Position numbers and translations under genes: made by a program
In this document: one piece after another, positions 9,083-17,807 of the stretch
Layout: every line of letters starts with the position of its first letter
Position numbering within the stretch: the stretch's first letter is position 1
The notes under the pieces: generated by a model
Database searches by the model: none
What the model was told of the DNA's origin: nothing
Seen by the model: the letters and a program-made list of their open reading frames with translations, nothing else
Assembly (NCBI GenBank): GCA_024697065.1
Contig: JAILGE010000007.1
Coordinates: forward strand, 116,658 to 170,343
Direction of reading: 5' to 3'
Origin: Lachnospiraceae bacterium
Lineage (GTDB): Bacteria; Bacillota; Clostridia; Lachnospirales; Lachnospiraceae
Length of the DNA: 53,686 nt

Positions 9083-9538
9083 ATGAAATGCCCGTTCTGT
9101 GCACATGAAAATACGCGCGTTGTTGATTCGCGACCTGCCGAGGATAATACGTCCATCAGGCGCAGACGTATTTGCGATGAGTGCGGCAAGAGGTTTACAA
9201 CATATGAGAAGGTTGAAACCATCCCTCTTATCATCATAAAGAAGGATAACAACCGTGAAACATATAACAGGAAAAAGATCGAAGCGGGTATTCTTCGTGC
9301 ATGTCACAAGAGACCTGTAAGTGCTGCCCAGATCGAGAAACTTGTTGATGATATCGAAAATGATATCTTCAAGCTCGAGGATAAGGAGATATCCAGCTCT
9401 GTCATTGGAGAGATCGTAATGCAGAAGCTTAAGGATATCGATGCGGTTGCTTATGTAAGATTCGCTTCCGTTTACAGAGAGTTCAAGGATGTTAATACTT
9501 TCATGGATGAGCTCAAGAAGATGATGCTCAGCAAATGA
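9083..9538 (+). CDS. nrdR: Transcriptional repressor NrdR
   Basis: A 151 aa NrdR, the nucleotide-sensing repressor of ribonucleotide reductase genes. The N-terminal zinc ribbon has Cys3, Cys6, Cys31 and Cys34, with the DNA-contacting S-I-R-R-R-R-x-C block. An ATP-cone domain (about residues 49-139, starting LIIIKKDNNRETYNRKKIEAG) binds ATP or dATP. The start has AAGGAG at good spacing. The length matches the family. No NrdR box was identified in the window. Confidence 0.97.
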   Translation: MKCPFCAHENTRVVDSRPAEDNTSIRRRRICDECGKRFTTYEKVETIPLIIIKKDNNRETYNRKKIEAGILRACHKRPVSAAQIEKLVDDIENDIFKLEDKEISSSVIGEIVMQKLKDIDAVAYVRFASVYREFKDVNTFMDELKKMMLSK

Positions 9539-9551
9539 TAAATCTTTTATT

Positions 9552-9582
9552 ATCTCCCGCTTGATGCGGGAGATTTTTTTTG
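9552..9582 (+). terminator. Rho-independent terminator after nrdR
   Basis: A perfect 9-bp GC-rich stem (9552-9560 with 9566-9574), a 5-base loop and a run of eight T residues make a textbook terminator 13 bases after the nrdR stop. Confidence 0.93.
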
Positions 9583-9662
9583 TATCATCTGCTAAAATAT
9601 ATTCGGACAATGTAAGTCAAGTTCTGAACAACTACAACTATAGAGATCAAGGATGATGTGTT

Positions 9663-10334
9663 ATGGCTGAGAATGAGAAGAAGAACTTAAAAGAGAGCAT
9701 GGTCGGAGAGGCTGTGGACAGTTACAAAAAAACAGTCCGCATAGAACAGGGTTTCTTTTCCTACAAAAGCAAAGAAGAGGCGCAGGCTGCTGCGGCAGAA
9801 GCTGATGCAATAGGGAAACTTAACGGAAAGATCGATTACAACAGACCTCAGACGGTCCATATGTTCTATGACAAGATCATTGACCAGAATATGCTTCACA
9901 GCCCGGAGGGCACGACATTTCTGATCGAGCTCCGTACATATCTTGAAGACAATCTGTCAGCTCTTGACCATCCCATAAAAGGCATACCTTCGGAGAAGTT
10001 CGATGATCCGGATACAGAGAGAAAAGGTAAATTAAAAGGTAAACTTATTACCGTTGCGGATGCGGAAAAAAGACTTGACCGTATCAGAAATGCCAGAAAA
10101 AGGGATGCGGAGAATTTCAGAAAGAGCAAACTTACAAGAGACATAGTAATAGTATTTCTTGCAGCCTGTATCCTGGCAATGCTTGTTATCAGCGGCCTCA
10201 GCGATACTCCCAGCATACTTAATTACGAAAATGAGCTGCAGGATAAATATGCTGACTGGGAAACCGAACTGACAGAACGTGAATCTGCAGTCCGCGCCAA
10301 GGAAAAAGAACTCGGTATCATAAGCCGTGAATAA
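9663..10334 (+). CDS. Membrane-anchored coiled-coil protein of unknown function
   Basis: A 223 aa protein I do not recognise. Residues 1-160 are soluble and charged, with an Ala/Glu-rich stretch (about 38-52) and basic clusters. One transmembrane helix (about 160-178, IVIVFLAACILAMLVI) is followed by a short coiled-coil tail rich in Glu and Arg (ELQDKYADWETELTERESAV). It has no signal peptide, so a cytoplasmic N-terminus with a short outside tail is likely. It sits between the nrdR terminator and a two-component system, in the same direction, 57 bases before the response regulator. Confidence 0.75.
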   Translation: MAENEKKNLKESMVGEAVDSYKKTVRIEQGFFSYKSKEEAQAAAAEADAIGKLNGKIDYNRPQTVHMFYDKIIDQNMLHSPEGTTFLIELRTYLEDNLSALDHPIKGIPSEKFDDPDTERKGKLKGKLITVADAEKRLDRIRNARKRDAENFRKSKLTRDIVIVFLAACILAMLVISGLSDTPSILNYENELQDKYADWETELTERESAVRAKEKELGIISRE

Positions 10335-10391
10335 ATCACAGAATTTACATAATTATCTGCTATATTGGGCTCAAGCGGAGGAAATTTTTGT

Positions 10392-11099
10392 ATGGAAAAA
10401 CCTGTGATTTTAGTAGTTGATGACGAGAGCAGAATGAGGAAACTGGTCAAGGACTTCCTTTTAAGGAGCGGATATTCTGTGGTTGAAGCTGTTGATGGAA
10501 GAGACGCACTTGACCAATTCTATCAGAACAGATCTATATCGCTGATAATCCTTGATGTTATGATGCCGAATCTTGACGGATGGGAAGTCTGCAGGGAGAT
10601 CCGTAAGGAATCACGTATTCCCATAATCATGCTTACGGCTAAATCGGAAGAACAGGATGAGCTGATGGGTTTTGAACTTGGTGTAGATGAATATATATCT
10701 AAACCATTTTCACCCAAGATCCTTGTGGCAAGGGTTGAAGCTATATTGAGACGTGCGGGCGGCGATTTATCCGCAGATAAGGTTGTGGCCGGTGCCATCA
10801 CAGTTGATAAGGCTGCTCATGTTGTATATGTGGATGACAAACCTATAGAGCTCAGCTATAAAGAATTTGAACTCCTGGCATATTTTATTGATAACGAGGG
10901 CCTCGCTCTTTCCAGAGAAAAGATCCTGAGCAGTGTATGGAATTATGACTATTTCGGTGATGCCAGGACGATAGATACACATGTTAAGAAATTAAGGAGC
11001 AAGCTCGGTACGAGAGGCAACTATATACATACCATATGGGGGCTCGGGTATAAATTTGATACAAAGGAAAGCCAGCCTGATGCGCAAGAACGGGAATAA
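10392..11099 (+). CDS. OmpR/PhoB-family response regulator
   Basis: A 235 aa regulator. The N-terminal receiver domain has the acidic pair VVDDE, the phosphorylated Asp in LIILDVMMPNLDGWE, the conserved Thr in MLTAK and Lys in YISKPFSP. The C-terminal winged helix (about residues 135-228) carries L-S-x-K-E-F-E-L-L and RTIDTHVKKLRSKLG. ATG 10392 is chosen because GGAGG lies about 10 bases upstream; an in-frame TTG at 10365 is earlier. A TGC-TATATT extended -10 (10358-10366) lies upstream. It overlaps the kinase gene by 20 bases, so the two form one unit. Confidence 0.92.
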   Translation: MEKPVILVVDDESRMRKLVKDFLLRSGYSVVEAVDGRDALDQFYQNRSISLIILDVMMPNLDGWEVCREIRKESRIPIIMLTAKSEEQDELMGFELGVDEYISKPFSPKILVARVEAILRRAGGDLSADKVVAGAITVDKAAHVVYVDDKPIELSYKEFELLAYFIDNEGLALSREKILSSVWNYDYFGDARTIDTHVKKLRSKLGTRGNYIHTIWGLGYKFDTKESQPDAQERE

Positions 11100-12564
11100 A
11101 ACAATTTCATTAAGTCTTGAGCTGACGTTGCTTTTTATAGGACTTACTTTTTTTACGTTCTTTTTGTGCTGGGTACTGAACTGTGCCCTTTCCGGAAAAT
11201 TCTACACTTATTCCAAAGAAAAGAAGATCAAAGAAGTTTACGAAGAGTTAAATCAGGAATTCAATTCCAATGATATCGGATCGGAAAAATTTGCATTGCG
11301 GATGAGCTATCTCTGCAATGTAAACAATATGGATCTGGTCATTTCCGATTCGGATTCCAACACGCGGTTTTCCACCATGTGGGATGCGGCTCCGGTTATC
11401 GAGCAGTTACGTGAGATCATTCTTACGGCCAGAGACAAGTCTGCGGATATCATAGAGGAATCCGACAGTTATACCATTTGCACAGTCCGTGACTGCTGCA
11501 TGAAAGGTGACTATATCGTAATGTGGGGAAATCTTGACGAGGATAATTTCTTCATGATACGTACCCCTTTGGAAAGCGTGAGAGAATACGCAAAGCTTTC
11601 AAACACCTTTCTGCTTTATGTGGGTATTTTCTCCGTAGTATTGTCATGTCTGATAGTCTGCGTGGTATCGGTCAAGGTGAGCAAGCCCATCAAGGAGCTG
11701 TCGGAGATAGCCAGAGAAGTCAGTGAACTTAAATTCGAGAAAATATTTAATTCACGAGGTGCCTGCGAGATCACGATGCTTGGCAGAGATATCAACGCCA
11801 TGTCGGAGAAATTAAAGAGTACCATATCCGATCTGAAAAGTGTTAATCTCGAACTTCAAAAAGATGTTGAGGCCAGAGATCAGGCGGATAAGCGACGCGC
11901 GGAATTCATTTCAGATATATCTCATGAACTTAAGACTCCCATAGCACTTATTCAGGGATATGCGGAGGGACTTAAGGAAGGCATCATAGAGGATAAAGAA
12001 AACAGGGATTATTATTGTGATGTCATAGTTGATGAGACGCAGAAGATGAACCATCTGGTAAAGCGCCTGATTCTTTTAAATCAGGTTGAAAGCGGCGCTG
12101 ACGCCATGACAATGGTACGTTTTGATCTGAATGCTTTGATATCCAACTGTATCCACTCCTATGCGCTCCTTACGGACGAACAGGGGATAAAGGTCTTGTT
12201 TGACAATACTCCGGGGCTTTTTGTATGGGCGGATGAATACCGGACAGAGGAAGTATTTCGAAATTATTTCAGCAATGCGGTGCATTATTGCAAAGGTGAA
12301 AAAGAGATCAGAATACGTTCCGAACTGACAGAAGGTCATATCAAGATCGGCGTTTTCAATACAGGTGATCCCATCCCCGAGGAACATATGGGTAAATTAT
12401 GGGACAAGTTCTATAAAGTTGACAAATCGAGATCCAGGGAATACGGCGGAAGCGGTCTTGGACTTTCCATAGTTAAAGCCATAATGGATTCAATGAACGG
12501 AAGATACGGCGCCATCAATTATGATGACGGAGTAGAATTTTGGTTTGAGCTTGAGACGAAGTGA
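11080..12564 (+). CDS. Membrane sensor histidine kinase
   Basis: A 494 aa kinase paired with the preceding regulator. Two transmembrane helices (about residues 12-35 and 178-203) flank an extracellular sensor domain of about 140 residues. A HAMP linker follows, then the HisKA box FISDISHELKTPIALIQGY with the phosphorylated His, and the HATPase domain with N, G1 (FNTGDPIPEE) and G2 (YGGSGLGLSIVKAIM) boxes. I place the start at ATG 11080 (AAAGGAA upstream) and not at the earlier in-frame TTG 11056. The signal sensed cannot be told from the sequence. Confidence 0.92.
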   Translation: MRKNGNKTISLSLELTLLFIGLTFFTFFLCWVLNCALSGKFYTYSKEKKIKEVYEELNQEFNSNDIGSEKFALRMSYLCNVNNMDLVISDSDSNTRFSTMWDAAPVIEQLREIILTARDKSADIIEESDSYTICTVRDCCMKGDYIVMWGNLDEDNFFMIRTPLESVREYAKLSNTFLLYVGIFSVVLSCLIVCVVSVKVSKPIKELSEIAREVSELKFEKIFNSRGACEITMLGRDINAMSEKLKSTISDLKSVNLELQKDVEARDQADKRRAEFISDISHELKTPIALIQGYAEGLKEGIIEDKENRDYYCDVIVDETQKMNHLVKRLILLNQVESGADAMTMVRFDLNALISNCIHSYALLTDEQGIKVLFDNTPGLFVWADEYRTEEVFRNYFSNAVHYCKGEKEIRIRSELTEGHIKIGVFNTGDPIPEEHMGKLWDKFYKVDKSRSREYGGSGLGLSIVKAIMDSMNGRYGAINYDDGVEFWFELETK

Positions 12565-12587
12565 TAAGTCTGATAAAATCTTTAAGT

Positions 12588-13367
12588 ATGAAAAAGAAAA
12601 ATATTAAAACAATTTCTTTTTTAACCCTCATATCAGCTGCTTTCCTTAGCGGCTGTACAACCAATGCCATCCCCGACCTGCCGGAAGATGAGATGAAGCA
12701 GGTGGAGGAATATGCTGCGGGACTTCTTTTGGAGAAAGCTACTGATCACAAGTCTACTCTTGTTTCCGATGAAGAGATTGCGGATGCGTTAGAGGATGCC
12801 AAACATAAGGCGGAACTCAGAAAACAGGCCGAAGAGATGCGCAGGCAGGAGCAGGAAGCAAAAGAGAATAAGCAGGATAAGGAAGATAAGGATGGAAACG
12901 GTTCTTCGGATCCTGTAGCTGCCACACCTGTTTATACGGATATTGATGATTTTTTGGGGATCGACGATCTTGAAATAGAATATTCCGGCTATGATATCTG
13001 CGAACAGTATCCCGAACAGACTGAATCAGATGACTGGCAGGGAGTGGCTAAAGCTACTGCCGGATGCAAGTTTGCGGTATTTAAGTTCAAAGTGAACAAT
13101 CCCTCGGATGAGCCGGTTTATTTTGATATGGCTTCTATTGATGCACATTTCGGTTTCCGTTTTAATGATCAGGTCTCCAAGTCGGCTTTGACAACTCTTC
13201 TTTTAAATGACCTTGCTATGTTCAGAGGTGAGATCCCTTCGGGGGATACGGAGCTGGTGCTGCTGTCTGAAATGACAGCTGCGGAAGCAGAGAATCTGCA
13301 GTCTGCTGTATTGATAATGCGATTAGACGATCAACGCTCCGAGAACACGCTTTTTTCGTCACAGTGA
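12588..13367 (+). CDS. Predicted lipoprotein with DUF5067/telokin-like domain
   Basis: A 259 aa lipoprotein. The N-terminus has a basic start, a hydrophobic core and the lipobox L-S-G-C. A Lys/Glu/Gln-rich linker (about residues 75-105) leads to a C-terminal beta-rich domain containing FAVFKFKVNNPSDEPVYFDM, a pattern typical of DUF4352/DUF5067 proteins in Firmicutes. An in-frame GTG at 12561 overlaps the kinase stop, but ATG 12588 puts the signal peptide at the start; neither has a strong ribosome site. It may be a sensor partner or a target of the adjacent two-component system (inference). Confidence 0.75.
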   Translation: MKKKNIKTISFLTLISAAFLSGCTTNAIPDLPEDEMKQVEEYAAGLLLEKATDHKSTLVSDEEIADALEDAKHKAELRKQAEEMRRQEQEAKENKQDKEDKDGNGSSDPVAATPVYTDIDDFLGIDDLEIEYSGYDICEQYPEQTESDDWQGVAKATAGCKFAVFKFKVNNPSDEPVYFDMASIDAHFGFRFNDQVSKSALTTLLLNDLAMFRGEIPSGDTELVLLSEMTAAEAENLQSAVLIMRLDDQRSENTLFSSQ

Positions 13368-13378
13368 CGTAAAAAAGA

Positions 13379-13407
13379 TAGACTTTTATATGTTTTTTTA
13401 TTATAAT
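13379..13407 (+). promoter_or_regulatory. Promoter of cheV with upstream palindrome
   Basis: TAGACT (13379-13384) and TATAAT (13402-13407) are 17 bases apart. Just upstream, around 13350-13377, a near-palindrome centred on CGTCACAGTGACG is flanked by T6 and A6 runs; its tight centre fits a DNA operator or a bidirectional terminator. The start of cheV lies about 92 bases downstream of the predicted transcription start. Confidence 0.7.
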
Positions 13408-13505
13408 TATCCAAGATAGTTTTGTGTGAAGAGATGGTTGCCTGATTACAGGATTTCTTCGGGAACAGGGGTTGCAGTACGCAAAAAAAACAGAGGTGGC
13501 GGGTT

Positions 13506-14420
13506 ATGGATACTAAGATTTTACTTGAAAACGGAACGAATGAACTTGAAATTCTGGAATTCACGCTTGCGGGAAATTCTTATGGAATTAATGTTGCCAA
13601 GATCCGTGAGATCATTCCCTATCAGGCGGTTACACCGGTGCCTAATGCACATCCTTCGGTTGAAGGCGTGTTTATGCCACGTGATCAGATGATCACTGCT
13701 ATCGATCTTAAGAATTGCCTTCAGAGGGGGCAGTCAGATCCTCACGGCTTATTTATCATCACAAATTTCAACCTGTTAAATATTGCATTCCACGTTGATA
13801 CCGTTATCGGTATACATCGTGTATCATGGACTGAGATCATTAAACCGGATACTACCATTTCCAGTACGGAAGACGGTATTTCAACCGGTATCATCAAGAA
13901 GAACGGGAAGCTTATCATTATCCTGGACTTCGAGAAGATAGTTACCGATATAAATCCCGAGACAGGACTTAAAGTTGCCGAAATCGATGAGATGGGTGAA
14001 CGTTCCAGAAATAATACACCCATATTGATTGCTGAGGATTCAGCACTTCTTAATAAGCTGATCGTTGAAAGTCTCAGACGTGCCGGTTATGTTAATACAA
14101 CTCATACGGAGAACGGACAGCAGGCATGGGATCAGCTTTCCCTTTGGAAGAGCGCCGGAACTGTTAAGAAGAATTGTCAGTGTGTCATCACTGATATCGA
14201 AATGCCTCAGATGGACGGTCACAGACTTACCAAGCTTATCAAAGAGGATGATGAGCTTAAAGATATTCCCGTTATCATCTTTTCATCGCTGATCAATACA
14301 GAGATGCGCCGCAAGGGTGAGCAGCTTGGTGCGGATGCCCAGCTTACCAAACCGGAGATAGGCAATCTTGTAAGGACGATCGATCAGGTTTTGGATATCA
14401 AGGAAAAAGATGCTGAATGA
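13506..14420 (+). CDS. cheV: Chemotaxis coupling protein CheV (CheW-receiver fusion)
   Basis: A 304 aa fusion of a CheW domain (about residues 12-155, with FTLAGNSYGINVAKIREIIPY and GVFMPRDQMITAIDL) and a CheY-like receiver (about 175-298, with LIAEDSALLN, the phosphorylated Asp in CVITDIEMPQMDGH, and LTKPEIG). CheV couples methyl-accepting receptors to CheA and helps adaptation. The presence of cheV, together with the ylqG/ylqH pair, indicates a motile organism. It is monocistronic: a clear terminator follows. The ribosome site is AGGTGG. Confidence 0.95.
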   Translation: MDTKILLENGTNELEILEFTLAGNSYGINVAKIREIIPYQAVTPVPNAHPSVEGVFMPRDQMITAIDLKNCLQRGQSDPHGLFIITNFNLLNIAFHVDTVIGIHRVSWTEIIKPDTTISSTEDGISTGIIKKNGKLIIILDFEKIVTDINPETGLKVAEIDEMGERSRNNTPILIAEDSALLNKLIVESLRRAGYVNTTHTENGQQAWDQLSLWKSAGTVKKNCQCVITDIEMPQMDGHRLTKLIKEDDELKDIPVIIFSSLINTEMRRKGEQLGADAQLTKPEIGNLVRTIDQVLDIKEKDAE

Positions 14421-14451
14421 TCATTTCATAGTTGGATTGTTGATATAAGTC

Positions 14452-14483
14452 AAAAACCGGGACACTAATCAGCCCCGGTTTTT
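14452..14483. terminator. Bidirectional-type terminator after cheV
   Basis: A perfect 10-bp inverted repeat (AAAAACCGGG at 14452-14461 with its complement at 14474-14483) with a 12-base loop. The A-run and T-run on the two sides allow it to end transcription from either strand. It sits only 12 bases before the next start codon. Confidence 0.88.
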
Positions 14484-14495
14484 AATCTTTTAATT

Positions 14496-15410
14496 ATGAG
14501 CACAGAAGAAGAATATCTTGACAGGTTGCTTGCACAGGCAATGCAGCCGAAGAAACCGAATAATGATAAGGATGCCGCAGCTGATAAGGTGATAATTACT
14601 GAGGCTCCTGTTTCTGTGTCTTCAGGAAAAGGGGCTCGTGGCCCTAAAGGAAATTCTGTTAAAAATCCTAAGGGCAATAAAGATTTTTCACTGGATGATG
14701 TGGACGCAGAGCAGCTGGCAAAGGAAATCGCGGATTTTGAAGCTGATGCGGATGCGAGCTTATTACCGGGTAATTCCGAATTAAGTGAGGAGGCTTTGTC
14801 TGAAGCAGAAGCTGATCCGGCCGGGGCCGGAGCAGAGCCTACAGAAGAAACCGGATTTGCTGAAAATGAGCCTGCTGATGAAATTCAGGAAATAGCGCCT
14901 GTTCAGGATACTGAGAATAAAGAATTCTCGGAAGAGGCTCTTCTTGCAGCATTAAATGAGACAGGACCCGTAGGCGGAGAAATTGATGCCTTATTTGAGT
15001 CAGCACCCGAGGCGTCACCTGAAGCATCATTTGATGCGGCAGAGCTTTCGGAACTTGATGCAGTATTTGGAGATGAGACTGCACAGGAAGCGGATTTCGG
15101 AACAGAAGAAGTTGCTGAAGCTGCGCCGGACGCAGATTTTGTTGAGACATCTGAACTTGAGACAGATGCAGAGTCCGTTGCTGAAATCGACGCATCACCT
15201 GAGGCAGAGATTGAGTCCGCATCTGAAGTCGAGATCGAGTCAGCACCTGAGGCATCACCTGAAGCATCATTTGATGCGGCAGAGCTTTCGGAGCTTGATG
15301 CAGCGCCTGAGGCATCACTTGAAGCATCATTTGATGCGGCAGAGCTTTCGGAACTTGATGCGGCATTCGTGGTGTCACGGGAAGCATCGAGTGCTGCGGC
15401 AGAGCCCTAG
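14496..15410 (+). CDS. Acidic Ala/Glu repeat protein, N-terminal part, ended by an in-frame amber codon
   Basis: A 304 aa frame ending at TAG 15408-15410. The protein begins with an ordinary segment (MSTEEEYLDRLLAQAMQPKK) and becomes extremely acidic, with 20-residue repeats such as APEASPEASFDAAELSELDA. The same frame continues after the stop, with the same repeats, into the gene at 15420. The TAG falls in a degenerate repeat copy at the place where other copies read TCG (Ser). So this looks like the first part of one long gene. No ribosome site is visible before ATG 14496, and a terminator lies just upstream. Function unknown; there is no membrane segment in this part. Confidence 0.7.
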   Translation: MSTEEEYLDRLLAQAMQPKKPNNDKDAAADKVIITEAPVSVSSGKGARGPKGNSVKNPKGNKDFSLDDVDAEQLAKEIADFEADADASLLPGNSELSEEALSEAEADPAGAGAEPTEETGFAENEPADEIQEIAPVQDTENKEFSEEALLAALNETGPVGGEIDALFESAPEASPEASFDAAELSELDAVFGDETAQEADFGTEEVAEAAPDADFVETSELETDAESVAEIDASPEAEIESASEVEIESAPEASPEASFDAAELSELDAAPEASLEASFDAAELSELDAAFVVSREASSAAAEP

Positions 15411-15720
15411 GCGCTGGACGTGGGATCTGGAGATGAGGCTGCACTGGAAGAGGATTTAGGAACCGAAGAAGCTGCTGAAGCAGCGCCGGACGCGGATCTT
15501 GGTGCGGCGTTCGAACTTGAGACAGGCACAGAGTCCGTTGCTGAAATCGACGCATCACCTGAGGCAGAGATTGAGTCAGCACCTGAAGTCGAGATAGAGT
15601 CAGCACCCGAGGCGTCACCTGAAGCATCATTTGATGCGGCAGAGCTTTCGGAGCTTGATGCAGCGCCCGATGTATCACCTGAAGCATCATTTGATGCGGC
15701 AGAACTTTCGGAGCTTGATG
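15001..15720 (+). repeat. In-frame 60-bp repeats inside a 360-bp tandem duplication
   Basis: Copies of a 60-bp, 20-codon unit start at 15001, 15241, 15301, 15361 (degenerate, carrying the TAG), 15601 and 15661. In addition, the block around 15181-15300 recurs at 15541-15660 with an offset of exactly 360 bp and few changes. Units and duplication stay in frame, so they expand a coding region. Each unit encodes a variant of APEASPEASFDAAELSELDA. Confidence 0.92.
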
Positions 15721-17744
15721 CGGCATTTGGAGATGAGACTGCACAGGAGGCGGATGCAGATCCTGTTGAATCTGAGATCGATACAGATGATCTTCCGAAC
15801 GCAAATATGGAATCCGCAGATTCTGTTGATTCCGACGTGGAAGGAGCCGGTCAGAATGATGCATTAGAAACTCCGGATATGGCCGATCTTTCTGATGCCA
15901 GTGATATGGATGAACTGGCTTCCATGGATCTGGATGATATAGAAGCCCGAATGGCGGAAGCGGAAGCAGCGGGCGATGAAGAGATACAGATTCCCGGTGC
16001 AGACGGGGATATTACGGACATCCTGGGGGCGATGGAAGGTCTTGATCCCGGACTTGCGGATGTCAAAGAAGTGCTTGATAAATCAGATCAGAATATTGCC
16101 GTAGATGCGGGATTATTTGATGAACCGGATATTCCCGATCCTTTGGCCGCTCTTGAAGATGAAGCAGAAAGCGATGCTGAAGCCGATGCTTCAACCAAGT
16201 CCGGTAAAAAGGGTAAAAAAGAGAAGAAGAAAAAGGGCGGTTTCTTCTCAAAGCTTTTCAAGAAGAAAAAGAAAGATGTCGGCAAAGACGGGCAGAATGA
16301 AGAAAACTTCCCGGATGAAGATGAACTTGATCTTGCTTCAAAATTAGATCCGGATGATTTTGTTCATGAAGACATTGCAGATAGGCCTCGTGAAGAATCA
16401 GATGAGGCTGTTGCTGCTATGTTCTCCGGACTTGACAGCATTTTTTCGGATGGCGGAAACGGTGCGCAGACACCTGAGGGTGGTTCTGAAGGCGATATCC
16501 CTTCCGTGGATGAGTCATCATTCGGAGAAGCTGCTATGGGAGAACCTTCAATAGGAGCCTCTTCATCAGACGACGCAGTATCAGAAGAGCCCGATGCTGA
16601 AGATAAACCGAATAAGAGCGGCGGTTCCGGCGGCGGAAGCTCTTCAGCCGATGAAGGCGCAGATGGAGAAGACAAAGGGAAAAAGAAGAAACCCAAGAGG
16701 GATAATATCTTTAAACGTATATTTGCCGCATTACTTGAAGATCCCGACGAGGATCTTGGTGCTGTTCCCGAGGAGCAGGAGACTAAGCTCAGCGAAGAGA
16801 ATAAGCAGATCTTAAATGAGCTGGACGGCGAAGAAGAAAATCCCAAAAAAGAAAAGAAAAAGAAACAGCCAAAAGAAAAAAAAGAAAAGAAGCCAAAGGT
16901 AAAAAAGCCCAAGAAGGAAAAGGAAAAAAAGCCTGAGGAACCCGGGGTAAAGATACCGAAAAAGTATAAGATAAGGACTTTCATGGTGGCAGCTTCTGTT
17001 CTGGCTGCGATCCTTGTGCTTACGGTACTTGTTCCTTCTGCTAATGTTATGAGCTCGGCAAGAGCTGCGTATTACGACAAGAATTACAAGGATGCTTTCC
17101 TATCCATGTATGGAAAGGATCTTAACGAAAGCGATAAGCTTATTTACGACAGATCCAAGACCATCATTTTACTGGACAGAAAGTATGAATCCTACACCCA
17201 GTATAAAGCCATGGGGATGCGTGATAAGGCACTTGATTCACTGCTTCAGGGACTTGTAAGATATGATGCCTTAAAAGACACCGCAACAGAGCTTGATGTC
17301 ATCGATACTCTTGATGCAACAAAAGATAATATCCTGGCAGCTCTTTGGGATGAATATCAGATTTCCGAAGAAGAGGCTGCAGAAATATTGAAATACTCTC
17401 CGGCTGATTATACCGGTAAGATAAAAGCTTCGGCAGAGATGCTTCCTTATACCACCATCGAGGAACAGGTGTCTTCGTTATACGGCTATCCGGAAAATAC
17501 CGATAATGGAGGGAGCGTTGAACCGGCTGTCCCCGATGATGCCGGGAACGATAACGGTGAAGAGGAGCTTTATCCGGATCTCCTTCCGGAAGAACAGGAA
17601 CACATAGAAAGTAATAATAATGCAGAGAATCCCGATATACCCGAAGATACGCCTGACGATACTGATCAGAGAAGACGTGAAGGGTATGGGGAAAAAGAAG
17701 ACGGTACCAATGTTCCGGTGGAAATTGAGAGCGAGCAGTTTTGA
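15420..17744 (+). CDS. Acidic repeat protein, C-terminal part, with Lys-rich linkers and one membrane segment
   Basis: A 774 aa frame from GTG 15420, in the same frame as the preceding gene. Layout: acidic repeats (to about residue 115); acidic linker; a Lys-rich patch (about 260-290, KKGKKEKKKKGGFFSKLFKKKKK); a Ser/Gly/Glu segment; a second Lys-rich stretch (about 475-510); a transmembrane helix (about 520-542, MVAASVLAAILVLTVLVP); a helical, TPR-like domain outside (about 545-690); and an acidic tail. Alternating acidic and basic blocks look disordered. GTG 15420 has no ribosome site, so expression may need read-through of TAG. It lies next to cheV but has no proven link to chemotaxis. Confidence 0.7.
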   Translation: MGSGDEAALEEDLGTEEAAEAAPDADLGAAFELETGTESVAEIDASPEAEIESAPEVEIESAPEASPEASFDAAELSELDAAPDVSPEASFDAAELSELDAAFGDETAQEADADPVESEIDTDDLPNANMESADSVDSDVEGAGQNDALETPDMADLSDASDMDELASMDLDDIEARMAEAEAAGDEEIQIPGADGDITDILGAMEGLDPGLADVKEVLDKSDQNIAVDAGLFDEPDIPDPLAALEDEAESDAEADASTKSGKKGKKEKKKKGGFFSKLFKKKKKDVGKDGQNEENFPDEDELDLASKLDPDDFVHEDIADRPREESDEAVAAMFSGLDSIFSDGGNGAQTPEGGSEGDIPSVDESSFGEAAMGEPSIGASSSDDAVSEEPDAEDKPNKSGGSGGGSSSADEGADGEDKGKKKKPKRDNIFKRIFAALLEDPDEDLGAVPEEQETKLSEENKQILNELDGEEENPKKEKKKKQPKEKKEKKPKVKKPKKEKEKKPEEPGVKIPKKYKIRTFMVAASVLAAILVLTVLVPSANVMSSARAAYYDKNYKDAFLSMYGKDLNESDKLIYDRSKTIILLDRKYESYTQYKAMGMRDKALDSLLQGLVRYDALKDTATELDVIDTLDATKDNILAALWDEYQISEEEAAEILKYSPADYTGKIKASAEMLPYTTIEEQVSSLYGYPENTDNGGSVEPAVPDDAGNDNGEEELYPDLLPEEQEHIESNNNAENPDIPEDTPDDTDQRRREGYGEKEDGTNVPVEIESEQF

Positions 17745-17766
17745 ACCGGTCATTGATTTTTCTGCT

Positions 17767-17788
17767 CGAAGATATAATAATATCTTCG
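17767..17788 (+). promoter_or_regulatory. Hairpin/palindrome with -10-like core before hisH
   Basis: A 9-bp inverted repeat (17767-17775 with 17780-17788, loop of 4) is 19 bases before hisH and contains TATAAT at 17773-17778. No -35 at proper spacing is present (TTGATT at 17753 is only 14 bases away). It may be a weak promoter under an operator or a weak terminator of the preceding gene. Confidence 0.35.
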
Positions 17789-17807
17789 GGTTTAAGAGGT
17801 ATATAAA

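Noticed and set aside
9580-9598. Promoter (TTGTAT...TAAAAT) before the coiled-coil gene
   Set aside because: The spacer is only 7 bases and overlaps the nrdR terminator T-run.
15001-15720. Regular 60-bp repeats could be a CRISPR or satellite array
   Set aside because: Units are in frame, lack unique spacers and encode a 20-residue protein repeat.
14839-15864. Long minus-strand frame opposite the acidic repeats
   Set aside because: It is a Gln/Leu/Pro/His-rich shadow of the repeats.
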